From Hungatella hathewayi (GTDB taxonomy: Bacteria; Bacillota; Clostridia; Lachnospirales; Lachnospiraceae), in contig CP102274.1 of NCBI GenBank assembly GCA_025149285.1, positions 82,001-146,000 on the forward strand: DNA of 64,000 nt, given 5' to 3'. The notes beneath the pieces are model-generated. The model ran no database searches. It saw nothing but the letters and a program-made list of their open reading frames with translations, and had not been told where the DNA came from. Below, piece by piece: positions 35,060 to 43,320 of this stretch (position 1 is the first letter of the stretch; every line of letters starts with the position of its first letter). The translations under genes were made by a program, and so were the position numbers.

Positions 35060-36457
35060 ATGAGAGAAAATGATAAACACTTTTATAAGAATTTATTTGT
35101 ACTGGTTCTTCCGATTGCATTCCAAAATCTGATGTCGGCCCTGGTCAGCGCTTCTGATGCCATGATGCTCGGTATGGTGAACCAGGATTCCTTATCGGCG
35201 GTATCGCTGGCGGCACAGGTGCAGTTTGTACTGAGCCTGTTCTGGGCAGCTTTGACCATCGGGACGACCATTCTGGCGGCGCAGTACTGGGGAAAGAACG
35301 ACAGGCTGTCTGTGGAAAAGATTCTTGCGATTGTCCTGAAGTATTCTTTTGTGATATCGTTTCTGTTTTTCGCGGCGGCGGCGCTCTGTCCGCGTGTGCT
35401 GATGCATATCTTTACGAATGATGAGACGCTGATCGCGCTGGGGGCCGAATATTTGAGGATTGTCAGCTGGTCTTATCTGCTGGCGGGAATCTCGCAGATC
35501 TATCTGTGTATCATGAGAAACAGCGGCAGAACTCTTAAGAGTACGGTGTTTGGCTCTGTTTCCATGGTTTTAAATATTTTTTTGAATGGAATTTTGATCT
35601 TCGGGCTGTTGGGGTTTCCAAAGCTGGGGATCAGCGGGGCGGCCGTGGCAACCGTGACGGCCAGAGCGGCAGAGCTGATTCTGGCAATGTGGGAAAACCG
35701 CAGAGACGATGTGGTCCGGATTCGCTGGAGCCTTCTGAAAGAATCACACGCCGTACTGAGGAAAGATTTTGTGAAATACACGACACCTGTTATGGCGAAT
35801 GAATTGGTATGGGGCTGCGGTTTTACGATGTTTACCGTTATTATGGGTCATCTGGGGAGCGATGCCGTGGCGGCCAACTCCATAGCCGGAATTGTAAAAA
35901 ACCTGATATCCTGCTTATGCATCGGTATTGGTTCCGGAAGCGGTATTATCGTGGGAAATGAGCTGGGGAGCGGAAATCTCGTTCGCGCCAGAGAGTACGG
36001 AGGGCGGCTCTGCCGCCTGTCCCTGGTGATGGGAGCTGTGTCAGGTGTTATTTTGCTGGCGTTCAGTCCCTGGATCATGCGGTATGCCGCTAACTTAAGC
36101 CCACAGGCGCAGGCTTATCTGCAGGGGATGCTGCTTATGTGTGCGTATTATCTGATTGCGAAGTCGGCTAATATGACGGTTGTGGCGGGGATCTTCTGCG
36201 CAGGCGGTGATACGAAGTTTGGTTTTTTGTGTGATACGGTCACCATGTGGATCATTATCGTGCCAGTCGGATTGCTGGCTGCGTTTGTCTTTAAGCTCCC
36301 GGTGCTGGCGGTCTATTTTCTGCTGAATCTGGATGAATTTGTGAAGCTTCCGGCGGTTTACCGTCATTATAAAAAATATCAGTGGGTCAGAAATCTGACC
36401 AGGGAGGAAACGGTTCTCAGCGGGTATGCAGAGACAGAAATCCCGCTGCAGAAATAA
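35060..36457 (+). CDS. MATE-family multidrug/metabolite exporter
   Basis: 465-aa inner-membrane antiporter with about 12 helices in two related halves. The family pattern P-I-A-F-Q-N-L near the N-terminus and the repeated A-N-S-I-A-G-I and G-S-G-S-G-I-I-V-G-N motifs in the middle are visible. Na+- or H+-driven export is known for the family; the substrate is unknown. AAGGAG at 35049-35054 is only 7 bp outside the inverted-repeat element, so transcripts starting upstream would carry the whole hairpin. Confidence 0.92.
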   Translation: MRENDKHFYKNLFVLVLPIAFQNLMSALVSASDAMMLGMVNQDSLSAVSLAAQVQFVLSLFWAALTIGTTILAAQYWGKNDRLSVEKILAIVLKYSFVISFLFFAAAALCPRVLMHIFTNDETLIALGAEYLRIVSWSYLLAGISQIYLCIMRNSGRTLKSTVFGSVSMVLNIFLNGILIFGLLGFPKLGISGAAVATVTARAAELILAMWENRRDDVVRIRWSLLKESHAVLRKDFVKYTTPVMANELVWGCGFTMFTVIMGHLGSDAVAANSIAGIVKNLISCLCIGIGSGSGIIVGNELGSGNLVRAREYGGRLCRLSLVMGAVSGVILLAFSPWIMRYAANLSPQAQAYLQGMLLMCAYYLIAKSANMTVVAGIFCAGGDTKFGFLCDTVTMWIIIVPVGLLAAFVFKLPVLAVYFLLNLDEFVKLPAVYRHYKKYQWVRNLTREETVLSGYAETEIPLQK

Positions 36458-36472
36458 AAAGGAGATGGAAAA

Positions 36473-37258
36473 ATGCTGGCAGATTACCATACACACACGT
36501 ATTACAGCGATGATTCTGAGTGTCCCATGGAGGAAATGGTCAGGAAGGCTGTGGCCATCGGACTTGATGAGATTGCCTTTACAGAGCACGTGGATTACGG
36601 TGTGAAGACGGATTTGAATTGTGACTATGAGGCATATTTTGAAGAGACAGACAGGCTTAAGGAGAGATACCGGGACAGGATCACTATAAAGGCGGGGATA
36701 GAATTCGGGGTGCAGAGCCACACCATTCCTTTGTTCCGCCGTGATTTTAAATGGTATCCATTCGAGTTCGTAATCCTGAGCAACCATCAGGTGGGAGACA
36801 GGGAATTCTGGAACTATGCGTTCCAGGAGGGAAAGAGCCAGGAAGAGTATCAGACGGCCTACTACGAGGCGATTTACGATGTGATCCGGCAGTATAAGGA
36901 GTATTCCGTGCTGGGGCATCTGGACATGATAAAGAGGTATGACCGTTTCGGAGATTATCCGGACGACCGGATCATGGGGATGGTGGACCGGATTCTGAGT
37001 CAGGTGATTGCTGACGGAAAAGGCATTGAAGTCAATACATCAAGCTTTAAATACGGCTTAAAGGATCTGATGCCGAGCCGCGCCATATTGAGACGCTACC
37101 GGGAGCTGGGAGGGACGATACTGACCATCGGGTCCGATACTCATGAGACGGTGCATCTCGGTGACCATATTGCGGAAGTGAAACAGGTGTTGAAGGAAAT
37201 GGGGTATCAGACGTTTAACACCTTTTCAAATATGGAGCCGGTTTATCACAGCCTGTAA
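36473..37258 (+). CDS. hisJ: PHP-domain histidinol-phosphatase (HisJ/HisK type)
   Basis: 261-aa PHP phosphatase. Metal ligands are visible: H6-x-H8 in D-Y-H-T-H-T, E and H in F-T-E-H-V-D (~39), G-I-E-F-G (~80), G-H-L-D-M (~147) and the C-terminal G-S-D-T-H-E. The length fits HisJ-type histidinol-phosphatases, which dephosphorylate histidinol-phosphate to histidinol. No other his genes are nearby, so a different small phosphate substrate is possible. It starts 15 bp after the MATE gene and is likely co-transcribed with it. Confidence 0.88.
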   Translation: MLADYHTHTYYSDDSECPMEEMVRKAVAIGLDEIAFTEHVDYGVKTDLNCDYEAYFEETDRLKERYRDRITIKAGIEFGVQSHTIPLFRRDFKWYPFEFVILSNHQVGDREFWNYAFQEGKSQEEYQTAYYEAIYDVIRQYKEYSVLGHLDMIKRYDRFGDYPDDRIMGMVDRILSQVIADGKGIEVNTSSFKYGLKDLMPSRAILRRYRELGGTILTIGSDTHETVHLGDHIAEVKQVLKEMGYQTFNTFSNMEPVYHSL

Positions 37259-37278
37259 ATAAAATCTGCTCTGAAGAG

Positions 37279-37338
37279 AAACGGCACTGCAAACAGGAAA
37301 GTTCAACACTTTCGTCCGGTTTGCAGTGCCGTTTTAAA
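37279..37338 (+). terminator. Intrinsic terminator after the PHP phosphatase
   Basis: A 16-bp perfect stem (37279-37294 with 37319-37334), an inner GAAAGT/ACTTTC helix and a T-rich tail. Confidence 0.85.
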
Positions 37339-37364
37339 TTTTGTATTTGCCCAGTCTCCGGATG

Positions 37365-37392
37365 TTTACAATTTTTGAGGATATGGTATACT
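37365..37392 (+). promoter_or_regulatory. Promoter(s) of the pyrophosphatase leader
   Basis: TTTACA (37365-37370), a 16-bp spacer and TATACT (37387-37392). A second possible promoter is an extended -10, TGCTATAAT, at 37457-37465. Either would give a 5' leader of 250-330 nt before the start at 37726. Confidence 0.6.
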
Positions 37393-37398
37393 ATAATC

Positions 37399-37725
37399 CA
37401 ATTGATTGTGCATCTGCAGAAGATGGCAGAAACCCTGTGATTTTAATGATACTTTATGCTATAATGAACACGCGGGCCGCAGGTTTGCGTGCCTCTTTGA
37501 AAACGACCGGACCGGACAGGGGCTGTGAATTTAAACAAAAAAATCCTCATATAAATGAGGAGACCCCGGTCGACGAGCAACCGGGGCAATTATGAAAAAT
37601 CTATGTGCAATTTGACGATATAATCAATTCGCATAAATGATTTCCTATGCATTTAGTATAAAAAATACATATGAATAAAATATGAACTTCATGTAAACAG
37701 ATTATGAAAAATATAAGGAGGCTTC
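37399..37725 (+). ncRNA. Long structured leader of the pyrophosphatase gene (candidate regulatory RNA)
   Basis: No gene lies in this stretch; an 84-codon open frame here lacks a start and ribosome site. Two tandem hairpins are clear: TCCTCAT-ATAA-ATGAGGA (37544-37561) and CCCCGGT-9 nt-ACCGGGG (37564-37586). Upstream GACCGG (37505-37510) and AGGGGC can pair with the CCCCGGTC arm instead, giving mutually exclusive folds. There is no T-run after the second hairpin, so control of translation or an unknown tertiary fold is more likely than termination. I do not recognise it as a known riboswitch class. Confidence 0.4.
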
Positions 37726-39396
37726 ATGGGAGAGAAAATAAGCAGAAAAACAATTGTTATCGGTCACAAGAATCCGGATACAGATTCGATCTGTTCGGCC
37801 ATCTGTTATGCCAATTTAAAACGGTGCATTACAGGGGAGAATTATCAGCCGGGCCGGGCCGGAGCAGTCAACGAAGAAACACAGTTTGTCTTAAAGCATT
37901 TTAATGTGGAAGCCCCGGAATTTGTGGAAAACGTGAAAACACAGGTACGCGATATTGAAATCAGGGAGACGGCAGGCGTAAAAAAGAATCTGTCGCTAAA
38001 GAAGGCCTGGAATCTCATGCAGGAGGCGAACGTCGTCACCATTCCGGCTGTCACCGAGGAGGGGCTGCTGGAAGGACTCATCACAGTAGGTGATATCGCC
38101 AAATCCTATATGAACGTCTACGACAGCAGTATTCTGTCCAAGGCCAATACGCAGTATGCCAATATCGTGGAGACCCTGGAGGGCGCCATGGTCGTGGGGG
38201 ATGAGACGTCGTATTTCAGCGAGGGAAAGGTCCTCATTGCCGCGGCCAATCCGGATATGATGGAGTATTATATTTCCAGGGGGGACTTGGTCATTCTTGG
38301 CAACCGCTATGAATCCCAGCTCTGTGCAATCGAGATGGATGCCGCCTGCATCATTGTGTGCGAGGGAGCGGCTGTCTCCATGACCATAAAGAAGCTGGCA
38401 CAGGAACACGGATGCACGGTTATGACGACGCCGTATGACACATTTACGGCGGCCCGCCTTGTCAATCAGAGCATGCCTATCAGCTATTTTATGAAGACAG
38501 AGGCGCTGATTACATTTGAGATGGATGACTATATCGATGATATCAAGGATGTTATGGCAAGCAAACGTCACCGCGATTTCCCGATTCTCGATAAGAACGG
38601 CAGATACCGCGGCATGATTTCACGCCGGAACCTGTTGGGAGCCAAGGGCAAACGGATCATTCTGGTGGACCATAATGAGAGGAGCCAGGCGGTGGAAGGC
38701 ATGGAGAGCGCCGAGATTCTGGAAATCATCGACCACCACAGGCTGGGAACGGTGGAAACGATTGCGCCGGTATTTTTCCGCAATCAGCCGGTTGGCTGTA
38801 CTGCGACCATCGTCTATCAGATGTATCAGGAAAATCGTGTGGAGATTGAACCGTGGGTTGCGGGTCTGCTGTGCAGCGCGATTATTTCCGATACGCTGCT
38901 GTTCCGGTCGCCGACATGTACCGATGTGGATAAGAGGGCGGCGCTTCATCTGGCTGAAATCGCCGGAGTGGAGGTGGAGACTTATGCGTCCGCCATGTTT
39001 GCAGCCGGAAGCAATTTGAAAGGGAAAACCGATGTCGAAATATTCTATCAGGATTTCAAGAAGTTTTCTGTTGGAAAGGTATCCTTCGGTGTTGGTCAGA
39101 TCAGCTCCTTAAATGCCGGAGAACTGGAGGAGTTAAAGGGCCGTATGCTGCCGTATATGGCGAAGGCCAGGGAAGAACATGGAATGGATATGATGTTCTT
39201 CATGCTGACCAATATTCTGACCGAGTCCACAGAGCTTCTCTGTGAAGGCCAGGGCGCAGAGCAGATGATTGCCGGCGCCTTCCGCACTTACTCGGAAGAG
39301 GGCATGGGCGTTAAAGATCACGTGGTCAGCCTACCCGGCGTGGTATCCAGGAAGAAACAGCTGATTCCAGGCATCATGCTGGCAGTACAGGCTTAG
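37726..39396 (+). CDS. CBS-domain manganese-dependent inorganic pyrophosphatase
   Basis: 556-aa family II pyrophosphatase (DHH/DHHA2) with a regulatory insert. The N-terminal DHH part has G-H-K-N-P-D-T-D-S (residues 13-21). Two CBS domains with an intervening DRTGG domain occupy ~70-310. The DHH core then resumes with I-I-D-H-H-R-L-G (~343-350) and the DHHA2 domain with S-R-K-K-Q near the end. The CBS-PPase class is known to be controlled by adenine nucleotides and diadenosine polyphosphates. It hydrolyses PPi to phosphate in the cytosol. Behind an unusually long leader. Confidence 0.94.
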   Translation: MGEKISRKTIVIGHKNPDTDSICSAICYANLKRCITGENYQPGRAGAVNEETQFVLKHFNVEAPEFVENVKTQVRDIEIRETAGVKKNLSLKKAWNLMQEANVVTIPAVTEEGLLEGLITVGDIAKSYMNVYDSSILSKANTQYANIVETLEGAMVVGDETSYFSEGKVLIAAANPDMMEYYISRGDLVILGNRYESQLCAIEMDAACIIVCEGAAVSMTIKKLAQEHGCTVMTTPYDTFTAARLVNQSMPISYFMKTEALITFEMDDYIDDIKDVMASKRHRDFPILDKNGRYRGMISRRNLLGAKGKRIILVDHNERSQAVEGMESAEILEIIDHHRLGTVETIAPVFFRNQPVGCTATIVYQMYQENRVEIEPWVAGLLCSAIISDTLLFRSPTCTDVDKRAALHLAEIAGVEVETYASAMFAAGSNLKGKTDVEIFYQDFKKFSVGKVSFGVGQISSLNAGELEELKGRMLPYMAKAREEHGMDMMFFMLTNILTESTELLCEGQGAEQMIAGAFRTYSEEGMGVKDHVVSLPGVVSRKKQLIPGIMLAVQA

Positions 39397-39434
39397 GCCA
39401 CAGACGGAAAGGAAGCTGCGGCTGGAAAGGAATT

Positions 39435-40127
39435 ATGATGGCGAGACAATATTTTAAACCGGGTAATATGCTGTATCCGGTTCCTGCGGTTATGGTAAGC
39501 TGTGGGCGGGAGGGCGAAACGCCTAATATTATCACGGTTGCGTGGGCAGGGACGGTTTGTTCATCACCGGCCATGCTGTCCATCTCTGTCCGTCCTGAAC
39601 GGTACTCCCACGCAATCCTGATGGAGACGAAGGAATTTGTGGTGAATCTGGTTACAAAGGATCTGGTGTTCGCCGCGGACTACTGCGGTGTGAAGTCCGG
39701 GCGTGATGTGGATAAATATAAAGAGATGAAACTGACTCCGTCGCCTTCAAAGTTTGTAAAGACACCGGGAATCGGGGAGAGTCCCGTAAACCTGGAGTGC
39801 CGGGTGACGGAAGTTAAGAAACTGGGCACCCATGATTTATTTCTGGCGGAAGTGGTGGGCGTTTCCGTGAATGAGAACTTTATGGATGAGAATGGGAAGT
39901 TCCTTTTAAACAGTACCGGGCTGGTGGCATATTCTCACGGTGAGTACTTTGAACTGGGGAAAAAACTGGGAAGCTTCGGGTATTCGGTGAAGAAGACGGG
40001 AAACGGGAAGAAAAGCGGTTCTGCGGAGAAGACGAATATCGGAAGTAAACGTGACAATCAGAAACATGCTTCCGTAAAAGGCACGGGAGCAAAACGCTCA
40101 GGGGGTAACAGGAGGAAGAGCAAATGA
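39435..40127 (+). CDS. Flavin reductase-like FMN-binding protein with basic tail
   Basis: 230 aa. Residues 1-~170 are a flavin reductase-like split-barrel domain: P-A-V-M-V-S-C near residue 18, N-I-I-T-V-A-W-A-G-T at ~32-41, S-V-R-P-E-R-Y-S-H at ~52-60, and E-F-V-V-N-L-V. Clostridial relatives bind FMN and take part in electron transfer. The last ~50 residues are Lys/Gly/Ser/Asn-rich and disordered-looking, which is not part of the usual family. The stop overlaps the shikimate kinase start (ATGA at 40124-40127), so translation is coupled. Confidence 0.85.
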   Translation: MMARQYFKPGNMLYPVPAVMVSCGREGETPNIITVAWAGTVCSSPAMLSISVRPERYSHAILMETKEFVVNLVTKDLVFAADYCGVKSGRDVDKYKEMKLTPSPSKFVKTPGIGESPVNLECRVTEVKKLGTHDLFLAEVVGVSVNENFMDENGKFLLNSTGLVAYSHGEYFELGKKLGSFGYSVKKTGNGKKSGSAEKTNIGSKRDNQKHASVKGTGAKRSGGNRRKSK

Positions 40128-40651
40128 TGCAGAAACTTGATAATATCACACTGGTCGGAATGCCGGCATCGGGAAAGAGCACAGTAGGTGTACTTCTTGC
40201 AAAACGTCTCGGTTATTCCTTTGTGGACGTGGATATCGTCATACAGGAAAAGGAAGGTCGGCTGTTAAAGGAAATCATAGCCGAAGAAGGATTAAACGGC
40301 TTTATGGAAGTGGAAAACCGGGTAAATGCCGGACTTTCCGTACATAAAAGTATCATAGCCCCGGGCGGCAGCGTGATTTATGGGAAGGAAGCCATGGAAC
40401 ATTTAAAGGAGATCAGTACGGTGGTCTATTTAAAGCTCAGTTACGAGGCGGTAGAAGCCAGGCTGGGGAACCTGGTGGACCGGGGAGTCGTGTTAAAGGA
40501 TGGAATGACGCTTCGGGATCTCTATGAGGAGCGTGTGCCGTACTATGAGAGATACGCGGATATTACTGTGGATGAGACGGGGCTGGACGCGGGACAGACG
40601 GTTGATAAGTTAAGGGAAATGCTGACAGATATGTATGGACTCAGAACGTGA
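40124..40651 (+). CDS. aroK: Shikimate kinase
   Basis: 175-aa P-loop kinase. The Walker A motif G-M-P-A-S-G-K-S-T is at residues 12-20, D-V-D near 36-38, an Arg in the E-V-E-N-R region, the A-P-G-G-S-V substrate loop near 79-84 and the C-terminal R-V-P-Y-Y lid/Arg region. It phosphorylates shikimate at O3 in aromatic amino acid synthesis. AGGAGG at 40111-40116 sits inside the end of the preceding gene. No other aro genes are adjacent; a related small-molecule kinase is possible but less likely. Confidence 0.85.
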   Translation: MMQKLDNITLVGMPASGKSTVGVLLAKRLGYSFVDVDIVIQEKEGRLLKEIIAEEGLNGFMEVENRVNAGLSVHKSIIAPGGSVIYGKEAMEHLKEISTVVYLKLSYEAVEARLGNLVDRGVVLKDGMTLRDLYEERVPYYERYADITVDETGLDAGQTVDKLREMLTDMYGLRT

Positions 40652-40686
40652 TATCCGGACCGGCAAAAGGAGAGGGGGAGCACAGG

Positions 40687-41826
40687 ATGAGAATTACCCA
40701 GGATGTGGCAAAGACAATTGTTAATGAAATCAGTAATACAATTAATAAGAATGTTAATTTAATGGACGAAACCGGAAGAATTATTGCCAGCACAGCTTCT
40801 GACCGGGTTGGAACGTTTCATCGGGGGGCACAGAAAATTGTAGAGGAAAAACTGGATTGTTTAACTATTTATACGGACCAGGAGTATTCCGGCTCCAGAA
40901 TGGGAATTAATATGCCCATCTATTTTCAGGGTGGAATTGTCGGAGTGATTGGAATTACTGGAGAGTGGGATCAGATCAGCCAGTATGTTCAGTTGATACG
41001 GAAGGCCACAGAAATCTTATTGATGGAATCATATTTGAAAAACAGAGAGTTGCATGATGAAGCTTCCAGACGAGAGTACGTTTATAAACTGTTGTTTGAA
41101 GAGTTTGACAGGATCCCGGAACAATTTTATCAATATGGTTTTTCTATAGGCATTGATGCGGTTTTAGCCCGGGCATGTCTGACTGTGTCCTTTAAAGATG
41201 GGAGCAGGGGAGAGCGGCCAAAACAAATTTATGAATATCTTGATATGGCAGAAAAGAAAGTACATGAATATCAGGCAGAAGCGAAACAGATACTGGTTTA
41301 CAGAGAACTGACACAGCTCAGTATCTTTATACCGGGAAAAGACAGTGAAGAGGTAAAAAGAACGGCAGAAGATATCAGGAAGAGGATTACTCTGCCGGAA
41401 GGAATCGAGATAAAAGCCGGCCTGGATGAGTCGTTGTATTCGGGTGCAGATATAAGAAGCGGATATACAAAGGCATGTAAAAGTTTATTGGTCGCAATGG
41501 CTTCTAACGACCGATGGCTGGTCTGCTACAATCAGCTGACTCTGGGACTTTTCGTTGATGAGGTATCGAGGGCCACAAGGGAAGAGTATGTTAAACGTAT
41601 ATTTGCGTTTATATCGGATGAAGAAATTGCAAAGTGGGTAAGCCTTCTGGAAGTATTTTACCGATGTGAAGGTTCGATAACAGAGACTGCCAGCGAACTG
41701 TTTATTCACAAAAACACTCTGCAGTATCAACTGAAGAAGCTTGCCTCCATAACGGGGTACGACCCAAGAAGTCTGTCATGTGCGGGACTGTATCAAACTG
41801 CTATCAAGTTTTTTTATTCCTTTTAA
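40687..41826 (+). CDS. CdaR-family (sugar diacid/glycerate) transcriptional regulator
   Basis: 379 aa. Residues ~1-130 form a sugar-diacid-recognition domain (I-T-Q-D-V-A-K-T-I-V-N-E-I; V-N-L-M-D-E-T-G-R-I-I-A-S; G-V-I-G-I-T-G). A GGDEF-like linker follows, and the last ~60 residues are a PucR/CdaR HTH (G-S-I-T-E-T-A-S-E-L-F-I-H-K-N-T-L-Q-Y). In E. coli, CdaR senses glycerate and activates glycerate and sugar diacid genes. Here glycerate kinase lies at the end of the same gene block, which strongly suggests glycerate as effector (inference). AAAAGGAGAGGGGG sets ATG 40687; the GTG at 40648 overlapping aroK is not used. Confidence 0.9.
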   Translation: MRITQDVAKTIVNEISNTINKNVNLMDETGRIIASTASDRVGTFHRGAQKIVEEKLDCLTIYTDQEYSGSRMGINMPIYFQGGIVGVIGITGEWDQISQYVQLIRKATEILLMESYLKNRELHDEASRREYVYKLLFEEFDRIPEQFYQYGFSIGIDAVLARACLTVSFKDGSRGERPKQIYEYLDMAEKKVHEYQAEAKQILVYRELTQLSIFIPGKDSEEVKRTAEDIRKRITLPEGIEIKAGLDESLYSGADIRSGYTKACKSLLVAMASNDRWLVCYNQLTLGLFVDEVSRATREEYVKRIFAFISDEEIAKWVSLLEVFYRCEGSITETASELFIHKNTLQYQLKKLASITGYDPRSLSCAGLYQTAIKFFYSF

Positions 41827-41867
41827 TTGTGCAAATAGTATAGAAAAATAAATAAAATACAAGATAT

Positions 41868-41902
41868 GCTGTCGCTTATAACAAATATGCGGCAGCTTTT
41901 TT
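41868..41902 (+). terminator. Intrinsic terminator after the cdaR-like gene
   Basis: GCTGTCGC (41868-41875) pairs with GCGGCAGC (41889-41896) and TTTTTT follows. It separates the regulator from its presumed targets. Confidence 0.7.
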
Positions 41903-41916
41903 CGTTTTCGGTAACG

Positions 41917-41945
41917 ATGACAGAAGAATTTATTTTCGCTATACT
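41917..41945 (+). promoter_or_regulatory. Promoter of the C69 hydrolase operon
   Basis: ATGACA (41917-41922), 17-bp spacer, TATACT (41940-41945). The ribosome site GGAGGGGGAG and ATG 41978 follow. Confidence 0.65.
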
Positions 41946-41977
41946 AAATATATCAAAAAAATGGAGGGGGAGAAGAT

Positions 41978-43300
41978 ATGGAGGTTTTTTCCTGTGATAC
42001 AATGGTTGCCCTGGGAAACAGTACAAAAAGCGGAAATTTAATCTTTGCGAAAAACAGTGACAGACCGCTGACAGAAGCCCAGCCGCTGGTGGTATATCCG
42101 GCAGGTGATCATAAGCCGGATGAAATGGTTCAATGTACGTATATTAAGATACCACAGGCTGCTCACACTTACCGGGTACTGGGATCAAAACCATTTTGGA
42201 TATGGGGATTTGAGCACGGTATGAATGAGCACCACGTGGTGATCGGCAACGAAGCGGTATGGGCGAGAGAGCCGGAAGAAAAAGAAGACGGTCTGCTGGG
42301 GATGGACCTTCTCAGATTGGGATTAGAGCGGGGAAGAACTGCATATGAAGCGCTTCATGTTATTACAGGACTCTTGAAACAGTATGGACAGGGGGGAAAT
42401 GCAGCGCTGGGCATGGAACACAGATACAATAATGCGTTTCTGATTGCAGATGATCATGAAGCATGGATTCTGGATACATGCGGCCGAAGATGGGTAGCGC
42501 GCAGAGTTAAGGACGTCGCGGGAATTTCCAATTGCTACAGTACGGAAGAGCAATGGGATGAAGACTCAGGTGATGTGAAAGAATACGCATATGAGAATGG
42601 CTGGGTCAGCCGTGATGTTCCGTTTAATTTTGCAAAGGTATATAGTGCGATGGGATTAAAGCATCGGGCGGCCCATCCAAGATATGCGAGACTCAATAAA
42701 CTGTTGAACCAGCATAAGGGCAGTATTGATTTAAACGTGATCAGAATGATACAGAGAGACCATTTTGAGGGGGAAATTATTGAACCGAGATGGAGCCCGG
42801 CTGATGGTCTTCACGTGAGTATCTGTATGCATGCAATCAATGAGAAAGCCAGCAGAACTGCCGCTGCCGCTCATATAGAGCTTGCAAAAGGAGAGACGCC
42901 TGTCTGGTGGAATTGTTTTTCTGTACCTTGTATGTCAATTTTTGCACCGTATACCGTAGAGTCAGAGCTTCCTGAAATTATTTCCCATGCGGAGCAGTGT
43001 TACACGGAAAATTCTGCATGGTGGCAGTTTGAACGAATGCAGTATGCGATGGAACAGGATTATCCAAAGTACATTGGGCAGTGGAGAACTGTTCAGAGAC
43101 AGCTGGAAGAAAAATACTTAGAAGATGTCAGGGAACATGGCGCACCTGCAAATGAGAAAATCAAAGCAAATACGGAGGAAATGCTGAAAGCGGCAGATAA
43201 CATGTACCGTATGATTACCTGCCATCCCAGCGCATCCGGAGAACCACAGAAGGCGGAGGCAAATGAAGTAGCAAAGCAACGGGCGAAGATTGTATTTTAA
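41978..43300 (+). CDS. C69/secernin-like Ntn-hydrolase
   Basis: 440 aa. The start M-E-V-F-S-C puts a nucleophilic Cys at position 6, followed by D-T-M-V-A-L-G-N-S-T and F-A-K-N-S-D-R-P, the hallmark of the peptidase C69/secernin branch of Ntn hydrolases, which cut amide bonds of dipeptides or small amides. A short propeptide of five residues would be removed. N-S-D-R-P (~31-35) and W-I-L-D-T-C-G (~156-162) are conserved pocket elements. No export signal, so it acts in the cytosol. It opens an operon with a GltS-like symporter, a TauE-like permease and glycerate kinase. Confidence 0.85.
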   Translation: MEVFSCDTMVALGNSTKSGNLIFAKNSDRPLTEAQPLVVYPAGDHKPDEMVQCTYIKIPQAAHTYRVLGSKPFWIWGFEHGMNEHHVVIGNEAVWAREPEEKEDGLLGMDLLRLGLERGRTAYEALHVITGLLKQYGQGGNAALGMEHRYNNAFLIADDHEAWILDTCGRRWVARRVKDVAGISNCYSTEEQWDEDSGDVKEYAYENGWVSRDVPFNFAKVYSAMGLKHRAAHPRYARLNKLLNQHKGSIDLNVIRMIQRDHFEGEIIEPRWSPADGLHVSICMHAINEKASRTAAAAHIELAKGETPVWWNCFSVPCMSIFAPYTVESELPEIISHAEQCYTENSAWWQFERMQYAMEQDYPKYIGQWRTVQRQLEEKYLEDVREHGAPANEKIKANTEEMLKAADNMYRMITCHPSASGEPQKAEANEVAKQRAKIVF

Positions 43301-43320
43301 AATGAATGGGGGATTTACTT

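Noticed and set aside
36095..36919. 274-codon minus-strand open frame across MATE and PHP genes
   Set aside because: Antisense shadow spanning two well-supported genes and their junction.
37341..37595. 84-codon open frame in the pyrophosphatase leader
   Set aside because: No ATG with ribosome site, begins at a TTG, and overlaps the promoter and hairpins; composition is not protein-like.
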